IMG/VR virus record: IMGVR_UViG_3300037264_001640
Coordinates: 1-35,961 of that record
Reading direction: 5' to 3' (one strand)
DNA from: a virus
Length of the DNA: 35,961 bases
Part shown: positions 1-9,052 of the stretch, in pieces
Layout: every line of letters starts with the position of its first letter
Position numbering within the stretch: position 1 is the first letter of the stretch
Notes under the pieces: model-generated
What the model was told of the DNA's origin: nothing
The model's database searches: none
Seen by the model: only the letters and a program-made list of their open reading frames with translations
Program-made: the position numbers and the translations under genes

Positions 1-1643
1 CTCGTCACAGAGGACCAGGGAAACACTTTAAGCCTGCCGTCCTTTCTGATTCAGTAAAGATTCAGGAAATAAGTATGTCGGCAAGGGATTTCGAGTTCAT
101 GGGCCTTGCTGGGTTTACAAAAGATCATATTTTGGCCGCTTATCATGTTCCAGAGGCGATGCTGGGATTATTTCAGAGTTTTAACAAGGCGAGTTCGATT
201 ACAGCAGAAACGATCTTCGTCAATAATTCTATCAATGAGCGGCTAGATTTATACGAAGATGTGGTTAATCATCAACTCCTTCCTTTGTATCGCAATCCTG
301 AAGGTCTTGAATTCGAGCATGCGAACGCGAAGCCTAAAGATGATGAATGGGATCTTGCGAGGAATACGAGCGAATTGAGTTCGGGTCTTGTGAGCCCGAA
401 CGAGATAAGAAAGCGAGAGGGCCTACAGCCGTGGCCGAGTCCGCTGATGGACATCCCCTGGATTAATGGCGAGCCCGTTCCTGGTAATAATCCAGAGGCA
501 GATAAGTTGTGGGCGGAAAAAACAGCCGCAGCCATGATGCCCGCAATGCCTGGGGTAGATCCTAATGCCGTCACCGGAACGGAAGCAACCCCGCAAGTTG
601 CTTCTAATGATCCGACTGCTCAGGGGGCTATGGGGCAGTTGGGTGGCAGACCGGAACTGCCCCAGACACCCATGTCCACGATGGTTGCGGAAACTTTGCG
701 TTCGTCACGGCCTGCATTGTCGAATCTCCTGGCTGCTTCGAGGGGTAAGCGAGGTGGGCTGGCGGCGCTTATAGTAAATAACCCTGGAATGGGGTCTATT
801 GGAGCGGCGCTTGACGGTGATAGAACCGATTTGAGTATGCGGAAACTGCTTACCAAAGAGATTCACGATTATATTGAAGAGGGGTTAAGCGCAGACGATA
901 GGTTGGTTTTCAAAACCTATGAAGAGATGATAGGAGAACTCCAACCACTAGAAGAAGACCTGATAAAGAAGTCTGAAAGTTATTATGTTGAGAAGGGGAT
1001 TGAGATAGCTGATATCGTGCAAAAGATGTTCAACGATATCGTGATTAAGGGTGAAGATGGAGTAAACGACATCGACACTGATGAGTTGAGGGAAGACTAC
1101 AAGCAATCTATCGCTGAGTTTGCGAACAAGGCGGTTGACATAGGATATAGAAGTGGATTCAAGCTTGTCCAGAAGGCTGGAGGTCAAGTAGGTAACCCAG
1201 ACGTTTTTGATGAAGCGTCGAAGGCCGCTGCCGGGAAATTCCTTGATCGTTCTGCCGACCTGAAGGTGAGATCCACCAAAAAGGCTTTGCGAGGTATCAT
1301 TCAGGATGGCCTTGCACAAGGCTTAGATTCCGTTGAGACAGCGGAATTAATTAAGAAACGATTCGCCTGGATAGGATCACAAAGAGCGGAATTGATAGCG
1401 GTGACCGAAATTGCAGCAGCAACCTGGGCTGGACAAGATGCGGCCTATGAACAGATCAACAAAGATGCGGGCAAGATAGTAGTTAAACGGGCCGGATTCT
1501 GGACTTCTTTGGATGAACGTGTTTGTAAAGAGTGTAACGAAAAAGAAGGAGATCCGATTAAGGATTATGAGACTGATACTGTGTATATTGATATGCCTCC
1601 TCACCCTCGTTGTCGTTGCACAGGAAGACCAGTTCTAGTTTAA
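1..1643 (+). CDS. Portal protein with C-terminal MuF minor-head domain (5' partial)
   Basis: The frame is open from the first complete codon at position 3, so the ATG at 75 is internal and the start lies upstream. The first ~90 visible residues match the HK97-type portal core: a conserved stretch ending in AYHVPEAMLG and then the segment ending in LLPLY. This protein forms the dodecameric ring at the capsid vertex through which DNA passes. The last ~90 residues match the Mu protein F family: FWTSLDERVCKEC, then PPHPRCRC, a Cys/His cluster that probably binds metal. In most phages these are two adjacent genes; here they share one frame with a ~300-residue linker. A Gly/Pro/Gln-rich stretch and a helical region lie between them. 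The next gene starts 10 bases downstream. The portal and MuF calls are confident; whether the product is cleaved into two proteins is unknown. Confidence 0.88.
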   Translation, partial: RHRGPGKHFKPAVLSDSVKIQEISMSARDFEFMGLAGFTKDHILAAYHVPEAMLGLFQSFNKASSITAETIFVNNSINERLDLYEDVVNHQLLPLYRNPEGLEFEHANAKPKDDEWDLARNTSELSSGLVSPNEIRKREGLQPWPSPLMDIPWINGEPVPGNNPEADKLWAEKTAAAMMPAMPGVDPNAVTGTEATPQVASNDPTAQGAMGQLGGRPELPQTPMSTMVAETLRSSRPALSNLLAASRGKRGGLAALIVNNPGMGSIGAALDGDRTDLSMRKLLTKEIHDYIEEGLSADDRLVFKTYEEMIGELQPLEEDLIKKSESYYVEKGIEIADIVQKMFNDIVIKGEDGVNDIDTDELREDYKQSIAEFANKAVDIGYRSGFKLVQKAGGQVGNPDVFDEASKAAAGKFLDRSADLKVRSTKKALRGIIQDGLAQGLDSVETAELIKKRFAWIGSQRAELIAVTEIAAATWAGQDAAYEQINKDAGKIVVKRAGFWTSLDERVCKECNEKEGDPIKDYETDTVYIDMPPHPRCRCTGRPVLV

Positions 1644-1653
1644 GGAGAAGACC

Positions 1654-3540
1654 ATGAGTGACCGGGGACAAGCAAAATTTTCAGTCATGGATTCGGTAGG
1701 GATTGAACTTAATCCCGATAAGCAGATAGGTCTTGCCCAAAAACCGGACATTCGTAAGGTTCTTCACAAAGGTAGCGATGTCGAGGAACTTGACAGCGAT
1801 ACAAAGATTGTCACTAAAGATCCTGAAGGATTGGTTCAGAGGAATATCGTAGACAAGGGTATCCTTTCGACTATCGGCAAAAAGGTCACTCAGGGGGCTA
1901 AGGCGGCAGGAGAGGGCCTTACCAAATTAGGCGAACGAGTTGCGGGTGAAGGGGGAGCAGCGGCCAAGCAGGGCGCGTCTAATGTTGCAGATATAGTTGC
2001 ACCGGGGAGCACCAGGGATGTTGTCGGTCAAGCCATGAAGAAGATAGGCAGCACGATATCCCAGAATCCCGAGGCTACTGCGGCGGCGGCGGGTGCAGGC
2101 ACGATAGGCTACATGGCCGGTGGAAGTGGCAAAGACCCTCAGTATAAAGAGGTTGAGGGTGGTATAGAAATAAAGGGCAAATTCAATCTTGCCGGGGACA
2201 GGGTTGCTCGTTCTCTCATAGGGGCGGTGCCAGGAGCGGCGGCGGGTGCTGCTGTAGGTGCGGCTACAGATCCGGTGGATGCGGTAGGAGGTGCAAAGAG
2301 GGGCGCTATATTTGGCGGAATAGGAGGAGCCACGGGAGGACTGCTTGCGAAAGTAGGAGCCGGTGGTAGAGCGGTCAGACATTTTGGTAGCACTACTCGG
2401 GACACTCTCAAAGCCGAGGCAAGAAGAATACCCAAGGCCGGTTTGGTAGGTGGTGTGATGGGCGAGGCCATACTGGACAAGGGAATAAAAAGCAAAGGAG
2501 CCCTCGATGACCCCGTTGGCTTTCTGGAGAATAAAGTCGTGAGAGCGGCGGGCAAGAAGGCCGGGGGTAAGATAGTAGGGGGAGTTCTTGCGATAGCGGA
2601 TAAGGCAAAAAATGCAATAGAAAAGGGTATAGAGACAAAAACTCTTAGGGAGCGTATTGCCAAGCGAGTTGTGGATTTCGCAAAACCTCATCTGGAGAGA
2701 ATTGCAGAGCCCACTATTCAGCGAGTAGAGAATGCTGCTCGTGGCGAAGTGGCATCACAAAGCGCGGCTATGAGGCCCCACATCGAAGCTGCGGCCAGGG
2801 ATGAGGTAGCAAAGCAGAGCGCACAGATCAGAAAGGATCTTGTGAGGGAAGTGGGAGACAAAACGAAACTTGCTACTGGTATAGGCGCAGGAGCAGGGGC
2901 AGTTGTTGGGGGGACCGCTGGGGCCTTATTGGGAAGAAAGGTTCAGGAAAAGGGGTTTATCGGCAATGCTGTCAAGAAACTGAGGGGCGTAGCTCAATCG
3001 CCATTTGAAGGCTCTGTAATGCAGGCAAGGCAACAGGCAGGCCGACATCTCAAGAAAAACATGATCTCTTCTGAAGAGAGAGCGGCAAGAGGGCACCAAA
3101 GAAAGCTTGATGATATTTTGTCTACTACTGCCGAGTTCAATGCGGCACAGGCAAGAACTGCTGAACAACGCCATCGGGATTATATGACCGGCGCTAGTGA
3201 CCGGGAAGATATGGGCAGGCGTGCCTTTTTCAATGACTTGTCTCATGAAGAAAAACGTAATTGGAATTTGGGCCATCAAGATATGGACAGTCACGATTAT
3301 CTTACAGCTAGTGGAAAGCGAATCCCAGCCAAGAAGGGGGTAGGCTCCCATCTCCTGGCCGGTGCAGCCGGTGTTGCCGGAGGGTTGGCACTTGCTCATG
3401 AAATGAATAAGCCTGAAGAGGCCGTCAGTATGCGAGGTAAGATCGAAAGAGCCGACAAAGAACACCGGAAACTTGGACCGCCGAATTTCAAAAATGTGCA
3501 TGTGCCGCTCAAGGGCCAGACCAAGACAGGTAAAAAGTAA
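1654..3540 (+). CDS. Gly/Ala-rich virion protein with glycine-zipper-like segments, function unknown
   Basis: This is a 628-residue protein I do not recognise as a named family. The start is supported by AAGGAGAAG just upstream. It has at least four Gly/Ala-rich hydrophobic stretches with small residues at regular spacing, at roughly residues 138-153, 188-235, 408-428 and 567-580. Such patterns resemble glycine zippers that pack helices or insert in membranes. Long basic, amphipathic helices lie between them, including a pair of related segments around residues 355-395 (each with EVA.QSA). The C-terminus is Lys-rich. It sits between the portal-MuF gene and the protease polyprotein, so it is probably a head-internal or ejected protein that helps DNA cross the host envelope; that role is inference. 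It could also be an assembly factor. The stop codon overlaps the next start as TAATG. Confidence 0.6.
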   Translation: MSDRGQAKFSVMDSVGIELNPDKQIGLAQKPDIRKVLHKGSDVEELDSDTKIVTKDPEGLVQRNIVDKGILSTIGKKVTQGAKAAGEGLTKLGERVAGEGGAAAKQGASNVADIVAPGSTRDVVGQAMKKIGSTISQNPEATAAAAGAGTIGYMAGGSGKDPQYKEVEGGIEIKGKFNLAGDRVARSLIGAVPGAAAGAAVGAATDPVDAVGGAKRGAIFGGIGGATGGLLAKVGAGGRAVRHFGSTTRDTLKAEARRIPKAGLVGGVMGEAILDKGIKSKGALDDPVGFLENKVVRAAGKKAGGKIVGGVLAIADKAKNAIEKGIETKTLRERIAKRVVDFAKPHLERIAEPTIQRVENAARGEVASQSAAMRPHIEAAARDEVAKQSAQIRKDLVREVGDKTKLATGIGAGAGAVVGGTAGALLGRKVQEKGFIGNAVKKLRGVAQSPFEGSVMQARQQAGRHLKKNMISSEERAARGHQRKLDDILSTTAEFNAAQARTAEQRHRDYMTGASDREDMGRRAFFNDLSHEEKRNWNLGHQDMDSHDYLTASGKRIPAKKGVGSHLLAGAAGVAGGLALAHEMNKPEEAVSMRGKIERADKEHRKLGPPNFKNVHVPLKGQTKTGKK

Positions 3541-4502
3541 TGAGAAGAGGGCCAAATACAAAAAAAATGACTCGTCTGAAGAAGGTAGATCTTCAGGCAA
3601 TGATGTTGTGGTATTCACGAGGATATCAGTGTCGTGATTTGGCTCAAGAATTTGATGTTGATTTTACTACAGTGGCATGGCGAGGAAGACAATTTAATGT
3701 TGGCGTGAAAGCCCGTAATTATTCTATGACGGCAAAAATCAGTCCTATGGAAGTAGATCTGATTGCTTATAATTATTTTCAGGGATTTAATGGCCCCGAG
3801 TTAGCAAGAGATTATGGACTTGATCGAACACGAGTCAATCAGATTGCCAAAAGTAAAAACGTGATTTGTCCCAAGATCACGTGTGACGAGAAAGTATTTG
3901 ACAAAATTGAAGACGAGATAATGGACGAGGAAACTCCCTATTGGATAGGGTTTTTGTTGGCAGATGGATGTGTATCATATACGAGCGGAAGTCCTTCTTT
4001 GTATATTTGTTTACAAGCAAGAGATAGGCAACATCTTGTGAAATTTCGGAGATTTATGAAATCTAATGCTAAAATATCATATAATAAATCGAACAATAGC
4101 CATTCAATTTTTATTGTTTCTGCACATGTTGTTGAAACCTTAGCCAAATATGGAATTCGGCCCAATAAAAGTCATAATGCCGAATGTGACGAGCGATTAA
4201 TTTGTAATCCTCATTTTTGGAGAGGATTAATTGATGGGGATGGCTGTATAGGGGAATATAGTTTTGGAACTCTTCTTCAATTGACAGGAACCGAAAAGGT
4301 TGTCATGAGCTTCCGTAATTATATAACTATGATTGTTGGTAAATATAACAAAATAAAAGAATTAATTGGGTGTTGGGAAACCAAGATTCAAGGTAAAACT
4401 GCAACACAAATGGTTCAATTTCTTTATAAGGACTCGACTATATATTTGGATCGTAAAAAAATACTTGCAGATAGAATTTGTCTACAAGGAGGTTGCGCGT
4501 AA
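3540..4502 (+). CDS. LAGLIDADG-type homing endonuclease with N-terminal HTH motifs
   Basis: The 320-residue product has two LAGLIDADG-like motifs, around residues 136-144 (IGFLLADG) and 228-236 (RGLIDGDG), each with the acidic residue expected for metal binding. This is the arrangement of a monomeric two-motif enzyme that cuts a long DNA site. Two helix-turn-helix-like segments precede it at about residues 25-52 and 75-105 and probably bind DNA. It interrupts the head genes at a boundary: its start overlaps the upstream stop, and its stop overlaps the downstream ATG, both as TAATG. Its last codons supply the AAGGAGG Shine-Dalgarno sequence of the protease gene. There is only a weak ribosome site in front of it. 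The gene is visibly richer in A/T than its neighbours, which suggests separate acquisition. It is free-standing; no intron or intein boundary is visible. Confidence 0.88.
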   Translation: MRRGPNTKKMTRLKKVDLQAMMLWYSRGYQCRDLAQEFDVDFTTVAWRGRQFNVGVKARNYSMTAKISPMEVDLIAYNYFQGFNGPELARDYGLDRTRVNQIAKSKNVICPKITCDEKVFDKIEDEIMDEETPYWIGFLLADGCVSYTSGSPSLYICLQARDRQHLVKFRRFMKSNAKISYNKSNNSHSIFIVSAHVVETLAKYGIRPNKSHNAECDERLICNPHFWRGLIDGDGCIGEYSFGTLLQLTGTEKVVMSFRNYITMIVGKYNKIKELIGCWETKIQGKTATQMVQFLYKDSTIYLDRKKILADRICLQGGCA

Positions 4503-7500
4503 TGAGCGAACGTCCTGATAAAGTCACAACTAAATTCGGTACCCTTGGCAATGTCAATGTCAAGGAGCGCACATTTGAAGCTTGGTCAAGCGTGGCCGAT
4601 GTTGACCGAGACAAAGAGTACGTACCGATTTCTGCATTTGTAGAATTGCTATCACTATATAAAGATAACCCCGTGTTATTACTCGGGCATCAGCACAAAA
4701 CTATTAGCTACGAAAGTCTTCCTATAGGCAAATGTCTTGAGATAGAACCTCGTGACGAAGGACTTTGGACAAAGTTCTATATAAGCAAAAGACCATTAGG
4801 CAATGAAGTTCTTACTCTTTTGGATGAAGGGATACTTCGCGGGCTTTCCGCTGGCTTCATTCCTGTAAAATTTATCCCTAATCCTTCTGACCATGAATTG
4901 CCTACCTATTTAAGAGGCAAGGGAATTCGTAAGTATTATCAGCAGGTTGAACTGGTTGAAATTTCTCTGCTTTCTATACCTTCTAACAGAAAGTCGTTGG
5001 TCATTCATGCTCAAAAGGGTAATCGAGTGGCCGATATGGTCATGAAGGAATTCAGGGGTGAAGATGTCACCTACGTCATCAAAGAGTGGCTGTCTGAAGA
5101 AAAGGCCGTCGATCCCTATAAAAAACACCTTTGGCTGGGATTTACGCTTCAACCAGAGGCCCGCACTACGCTGGGTAACGTGGATGTTGAGGGTAAAAAG
5201 GTTGCAGAAGAAGAACTCCACTTGACGCTTCGTTATTTTGGCGATGTCGAGAACATGGGTGACGTAGACGATGTGAGAGATGCCCTCCTGGGTCTGGAGA
5301 ATACTCTTGCGACCACGTATGAATTGAAGCCGGTTGATTACGAGATCTTCAAAGATAATTCTCTTGTGGCTCGATACAGTAATGGGGCCATTTCAGAATT
5401 GCACGAGAAAGTGAACAATCTTCTCAAGAGTAATACGTTGAATTTTCCCGAAGAATTTCCTCATCTCGATAGCCACGTTACGCTTGCAATGGGAGAGGGT
5501 CTTACTCCACCCGTCGAAAAACCGCCCTCTGCTCAAACTGGAGAGCTTCGTTTGATGTGGGGGAAGGATGAGGTCATACATAATTTTACGCCTCACCAGA
5601 TTGCTTGGAATACGTTTGTGAGTAAAGTCTTTGGATGGAACGAGTCAGAACACCCTAGAAGTGATAACGGAGAATTCTCGTCAAAGATTGGTGATATCAA
5701 TTTTGAGACAGAGAGAAATCCGCTGCCATCGCGGCCTTGGTTTTTCTCGGGTCAAGATCCGAAGCATGAAGAGATCAACAATAAGCTCGACAACATTATT
5801 GGGGGTCAGCGCGGCATTGCCACGAACGTTGAGGCAATCAAGAATCAGGATAGTTGGGGAAATTGGGCCAAAAAGTGGGTCGTGAGAATAGGAATCTTGG
5901 CAGGCGCTTACTACGGTATCAAGCATATAGCCAAATCGCCGGAGGCTCGCCAGAAGGTAGTAGGTTGGCTTAAAGATTCAGGGTTGAAGGAATTTAAAGG
6001 GGAAGATGCTACAGATAAACTTCTTCACGTCTTGGACCTTACAAAAGCCGCATTGACAAAGGGTAAATCTTTAGGAGCTACCAATACTCCTGAATACAAA
6101 AAACTGGAATCCTTTTATAATAAGGCGGTTACGTCTTTGAAGAACGTTGGAAAAACTTCCAACGTAGAAGTCAAGACAAATAAAGGACTTAGCCAATTAT
6201 GGGTTGTCACGAAAGAGATGACACCCGAGACATCAAAGGAAGATGCGACTCTTAGGAATGTTCACGGTAGATACCGGAACAAACCCGATACCTCTGGCCA
6301 GAAGAAAGTTAAAGTTGAACATGCGGACGAGGAAGTCACTGTTGCTAAGGATTGGACTGCTGAGGACGAGAGGGAGCATCCTCGTGCGCCTGAAGGTAGT
6401 TCTAGGGGTGGCGAATTTGTCAGCAAGAATGAGCCGACTTCGGAAAGTGGGGCCTGGGGTGGAGTTCGTAAAAATGCCGGTCGGACTTCCAAAAACCCAA
6501 TTATAGCAAGACAAAGGCTTGAGGAACGGTTTAAACAAGAGAACCCTGGAATCACTGATGATAAACTGAAACAAAAGATGATAGAGCATGCAGTCGAGAA
6601 GAAAAATCCCGACCTGTATCTGCATCTTACTGATCCAGGGGCTTATCAGAAAAAGCGAGAACAAGAGATTGTTGAGGCTATGGCCTCAAAGCCTAGCAGG
6701 AATAAGGTTCGTGGCCAAGCAATAGAAAAAATTGATGACCCTGCCGGTACGTCGGTGGTTCTTAACGACATAAAGACTACAAGGGCGGCTTGGAATAGGG
6801 AGCTAACCCAGGCAAAAGATGTTCACGAAGCCTGGAAAACGTTTCACGAAAAAGATCCCGAAGAACTTGACTTGGCTAGGGCCAAACTTATTACTGCCGC
6901 AGCAAGTGTAGCCACTCTTGTTGGTCTGGGTGTTCTTCTTGCGAAGAGGCCAAACCTTAGATCTGCTGGATTCAAATTCCTTCCTGGGGCCGAAAGTGGT
7001 AGCGCCCTTCCTATGGACGCTAAAACTGGCCTAGTAGATTTTTTTGTTAGAGATCACCCTACTTGGGTGAGGTTCTTTAAGAATTTGGGTATTGAAGGAG
7101 AGCACTCAGCCAAAGCGGCAGGCATGGGCGATGTGGTTTATGATAGGGAAATAGGCGCATTGAGAAAATGGGCAGCGAAAAAACTCAATGTGAAAGATCC
7201 CAAGACGGGCGAATTACTCTATCCCTTTGCTGGACCTAAACTTACGGGATATGGTCCTGGCTCACGTTATGGCATCAAAGACTACCATACCATAAATGGC
7301 ATGTCGTCTAATTATGTTCCAACGCCTGGGGATGCCAATGAATATGGTGATATCCTCGTTACGCAATTAAGAGAGAAAATAGCCAGAGAAGGGAAGGCCA
7401 CGGCGGCTGAACAGGTTGGGTGGGATTATGTCAACTTGGCCATTGCTTTAAAAAGGTTGCCTAAAAATCCTCGTGAATGGCGAGGACCGCACCCTCCTGG

Positions 7501-9049
7501 CCTGCGTATAGCAACAGACGAAAAGGGGAAAGCATATTGGACATATAAGGGTGGTGTTTCGAGTAGAGAAGGCATTTCTCAAAGATTGGCCGCAGAGCCC
7601 AAAGTAAGCCCTTCTGGCAATATAGATACCGACAAGGCGGCTGCAAAAGCGAAGTTGGTCACGGGCGAAAGTATTTTTAAGAAATACCTTGCCGGGGACA
7701 TTAAGGGTGGCGGTAAATTCAATCGAATGTCAAATGAGGCTATATTGGACAAAAACACTCTTTTGCCAATAAGAAAGCCTTCAAAAGTTTTGCGACCTAT
7801 TCCAGACGAAGCGAAGACGGCGTTTAACGCAAAGGCCGAAGCGTACAAGAGCAATGCTCATGCCTTCACGAAAAATATTTTGCCCCAACTGAGTGGTCGC
7901 GCATTGGGCATGCTTACTGTCACATCTGGAGTAGCGGGCGTTGCTGGAGCGGCTGAAGGTATTTATTACTTCCAACAAGACATCGAGAGATACCTTTCTG
8001 GTTACTTTAAGCATAAAGAAGAGCAGGCGAAAGCCGCTGCTGTAGAAACCCCTGGTTCAAAACAGACCGAAGCCGAGAGGGTAAAGGCTCAAATGGCGCT
8101 TCTCAAGCAGCAACAAAAGCTTGCAGAAGCCCAAGGCAATGCTGCTGAACGCAAAACGATTCTTGAAGATCGACGTGCCAAACTTAGACAAGAACTTGTT
8201 GATATGGGCGTTAGAAGATATGCCGAGGGTGCAGTGCCTATGTGGGCTGCGAATCCCGAAACGTTCTTTCGCCGCTTGCACGATACCGGAATGCTTGAAA
8301 ACGAAAGCGATATCCGCAGAGTCAGTGAGATTATGCTTGGTGAAGATAGAAGAAAAGCAGCAAGATTAATCGAAGAATTAGATGGAATGCCGCTTACGAG
8401 GAATCGCGGTTGGTGGAAGAAGTGGGATCAGCAAACTTGGGACGAGAAGGCCAAGGGAACGTTTTGGGAGCAGGAAGGGTACACTGAGAGTGATTACCAT
8501 AAAGCTCAACGTGAGGCTCGCGAGAATGCCAAGAAGGCAAAAGCCGAGGGAGAAGCGGGAACAAAGGGCGCAAGTGGTTTGGATCTAATTATCAAAATGT
8601 TTGAGCCCTCAGAGACTACACCTCTGGCTATTACATTCAAGGCTATCGAGATAAAAGAAGATGAGCCCTTTAATGAAGAGAAGTTTCAAGATGATGCGAT
8701 CACTGCTCTGGCCGAACATATTGCCAGGATGATTTCGGATATATCGCAGAGTTGTAAGACGGTGATTCGGGCTGGGATGCCTGGGATGTCGGAATACGTG
8801 GAACTTAATAACATTGTTACGGAAATCTATGCATATCTGAAAGACGTTGTGAAAAATTCACCTCAAGAAGTTTCCCAAAAGGGCTTTGAAAATGTAATGA
8901 GCAGTCAGGTCGATGCGGGCGGCGGTCTTTTCGCGGAACCAAGACGTTGCCGGATTTGTGGGCAGACGGTTACAGAAGGCTTAATCCTGAAATGCAAGAA
9001 GGCCGGATGTCCCTTCAGTTTTCTGGAAAAGATCGAGAATAAGGATTGA
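4502..9049 (+). CDS. Prohead protease polyprotein with 2H-phosphoesterase-like domain and C-terminal zinc ribbon
   Basis: The product has 1515 residues, against ~200 for a usual prohead protease. The ATG is chosen because AAGGAGG lies 9 bases upstream; an in-frame TTG at 4478 lacks such a site. Residues ~10-172 match the HK97 prohead protease family (U35/S78), with H63 in LLGHQH, S116 in GLSAGF and an acidic residue in LVEISLLSIP as likely active-site residues. This enzyme matures the capsid. Residues ~208-332 look like a 2H phosphoesterase (LigT/ThpR type), with HLTL at 240 and HVTL at 325. Two HPR...G.F motifs follow near 384 and 625, then GAWGGVRKNAGR. Hydrophobic segments occur near 455-475, 800-820 and 1135-1160, then a Lys/Glu/Gln coiled coil. 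The end carries SQVDAGGGLF and a zinc ribbon (C1483, C1486, C1498, C1503). The middle is unrecognised and is probably cleaved and packaged or ejected; that is inference. Confidence 0.85.
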   Translation: MSERPDKVTTKFGTLGNVNVKERTFEAWSSVADVDRDKEYVPISAFVELLSLYKDNPVLLLGHQHKTISYESLPIGKCLEIEPRDEGLWTKFYISKRPLGNEVLTLLDEGILRGLSAGFIPVKFIPNPSDHELPTYLRGKGIRKYYQQVELVEISLLSIPSNRKSLVIHAQKGNRVADMVMKEFRGEDVTYVIKEWLSEEKAVDPYKKHLWLGFTLQPEARTTLGNVDVEGKKVAEEELHLTLRYFGDVENMGDVDDVRDALLGLENTLATTYELKPVDYEIFKDNSLVARYSNGAISELHEKVNNLLKSNTLNFPEEFPHLDSHVTLAMGEGLTPPVEKPPSAQTGELRLMWGKDEVIHNFTPHQIAWNTFVSKVFGWNESEHPRSDNGEFSSKIGDINFETERNPLPSRPWFFSGQDPKHEEINNKLDNIIGGQRGIATNVEAIKNQDSWGNWAKKWVVRIGILAGAYYGIKHIAKSPEARQKVVGWLKDSGLKEFKGEDATDKLLHVLDLTKAALTKGKSLGATNTPEYKKLESFYNKAVTSLKNVGKTSNVEVKTNKGLSQLWVVTKEMTPETSKEDATLRNVHGRYRNKPDTSGQKKVKVEHADEEVTVAKDWTAEDEREHPRAPEGSSRGGEFVSKNEPTSESGAWGGVRKNAGRTSKNPIIARQRLEERFKQENPGITDDKLKQKMIEHAVEKKNPDLYLHLTDPGAYQKKREQEIVEAMASKPSRNKVRGQAIEKIDDPAGTSVVLNDIKTTRAAWNRELTQAKDVHEAWKTFHEKDPEELDLARAKLITAAASVATLVGLGVLLAKRPNLRSAGFKFLPGAESGSALPMDAKTGLVDFFVRDHPTWVRFFKNLGIEGEHSAKAAGMGDVVYDREIGALRKWAAKKLNVKDPKTGELLYPFAGPKLTGYGPGSRYGIKDYHTINGMSSNYVPTPGDANEYGDILVTQLREKIAREGKATAAEQVGWDYVNLAIALKRLPKNPREWRGPHPPGLRIATDEKGKAYWTYKGGVSSREGISQRLAAEPKVSPSGNIDTDKAAAKAKLVTGESIFKKYLAGDIKGGGKFNRMSNEAILDKNTLLPIRKPSKVLRPIPDEAKTAFNAKAEAYKSNAHAFTKNILPQLSGRALGMLTVTSGVAGVAGAAEGIYYFQQDIERYLSGYFKHKEEQAKAAAVETPGSKQTEAERVKAQMALLKQQQKLAEAQGNAAERKTILEDRRAKLRQELVDMGVRRYAEGAVPMWAANPETFFRRLHDTGMLENESDIRRVSEIMLGEDRRKAARLIEELDGMPLTRNRGWWKKWDQQTWDEKAKGTFWEQEGYTESDYHKAQREARENAKKAKAEGEAGTKGASGLDLIIKMFEPSETTPLAITFKAIEIKEDEPFNEEKFQDDAITALAEHIARMISDISQSCKTVIRAGMPGMSEYVELNNIVTEIYAYLKDVVKNSPQEVSQKGFENVMSSQVDAGGGLFAEPRRCRICGQTVTEGLILKCKKAGCPFSFLEKIENKD
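6144..6165. repeat. Dispersed palindrome, copy 1 (variant centre)
   Basis: Arms ACGTTGGAA (6144-6152) and TTCCAACGT (6157-6165) flank a 4-base AAAC centre. The arms match the other copies at 13962, 18897 and 31183 except that one centre base differs (C for T). It lies inside the protease polyprotein and encodes VGKTSN. Confidence 0.8.
8916..8933 (+). repeat. 18-bp segment shared with the capsid gene (copy 1)
   Basis: The sequence CGGGCGGCGGTCTTTTCG occurs here and again at 11362-11379. It encodes GGGLF in both places, within the wider pattern VM.SQ.D.GGGLF. In the capsid protein it lies at the usual delta-domain boundary. Confidence 0.85.
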
Positions 9050-9052
9050 CCC

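Noticed and set aside
1927-2691. Long open frame on the minus strand inside the Gly/Ala-rich protein gene
   Set aside because: It is the low-complexity opposite strand of a real gene, has no ribosome site and no recognisable protein pattern.
3537-4506. gTAATGAG on both sides of the LAGLIDADG gene as a target-site duplication
   Set aside because: TAATGAG is also the stop/start overlap at 16925, 29484 and 29675, so it is a common junction in this genome and cannot by itself prove a duplication.
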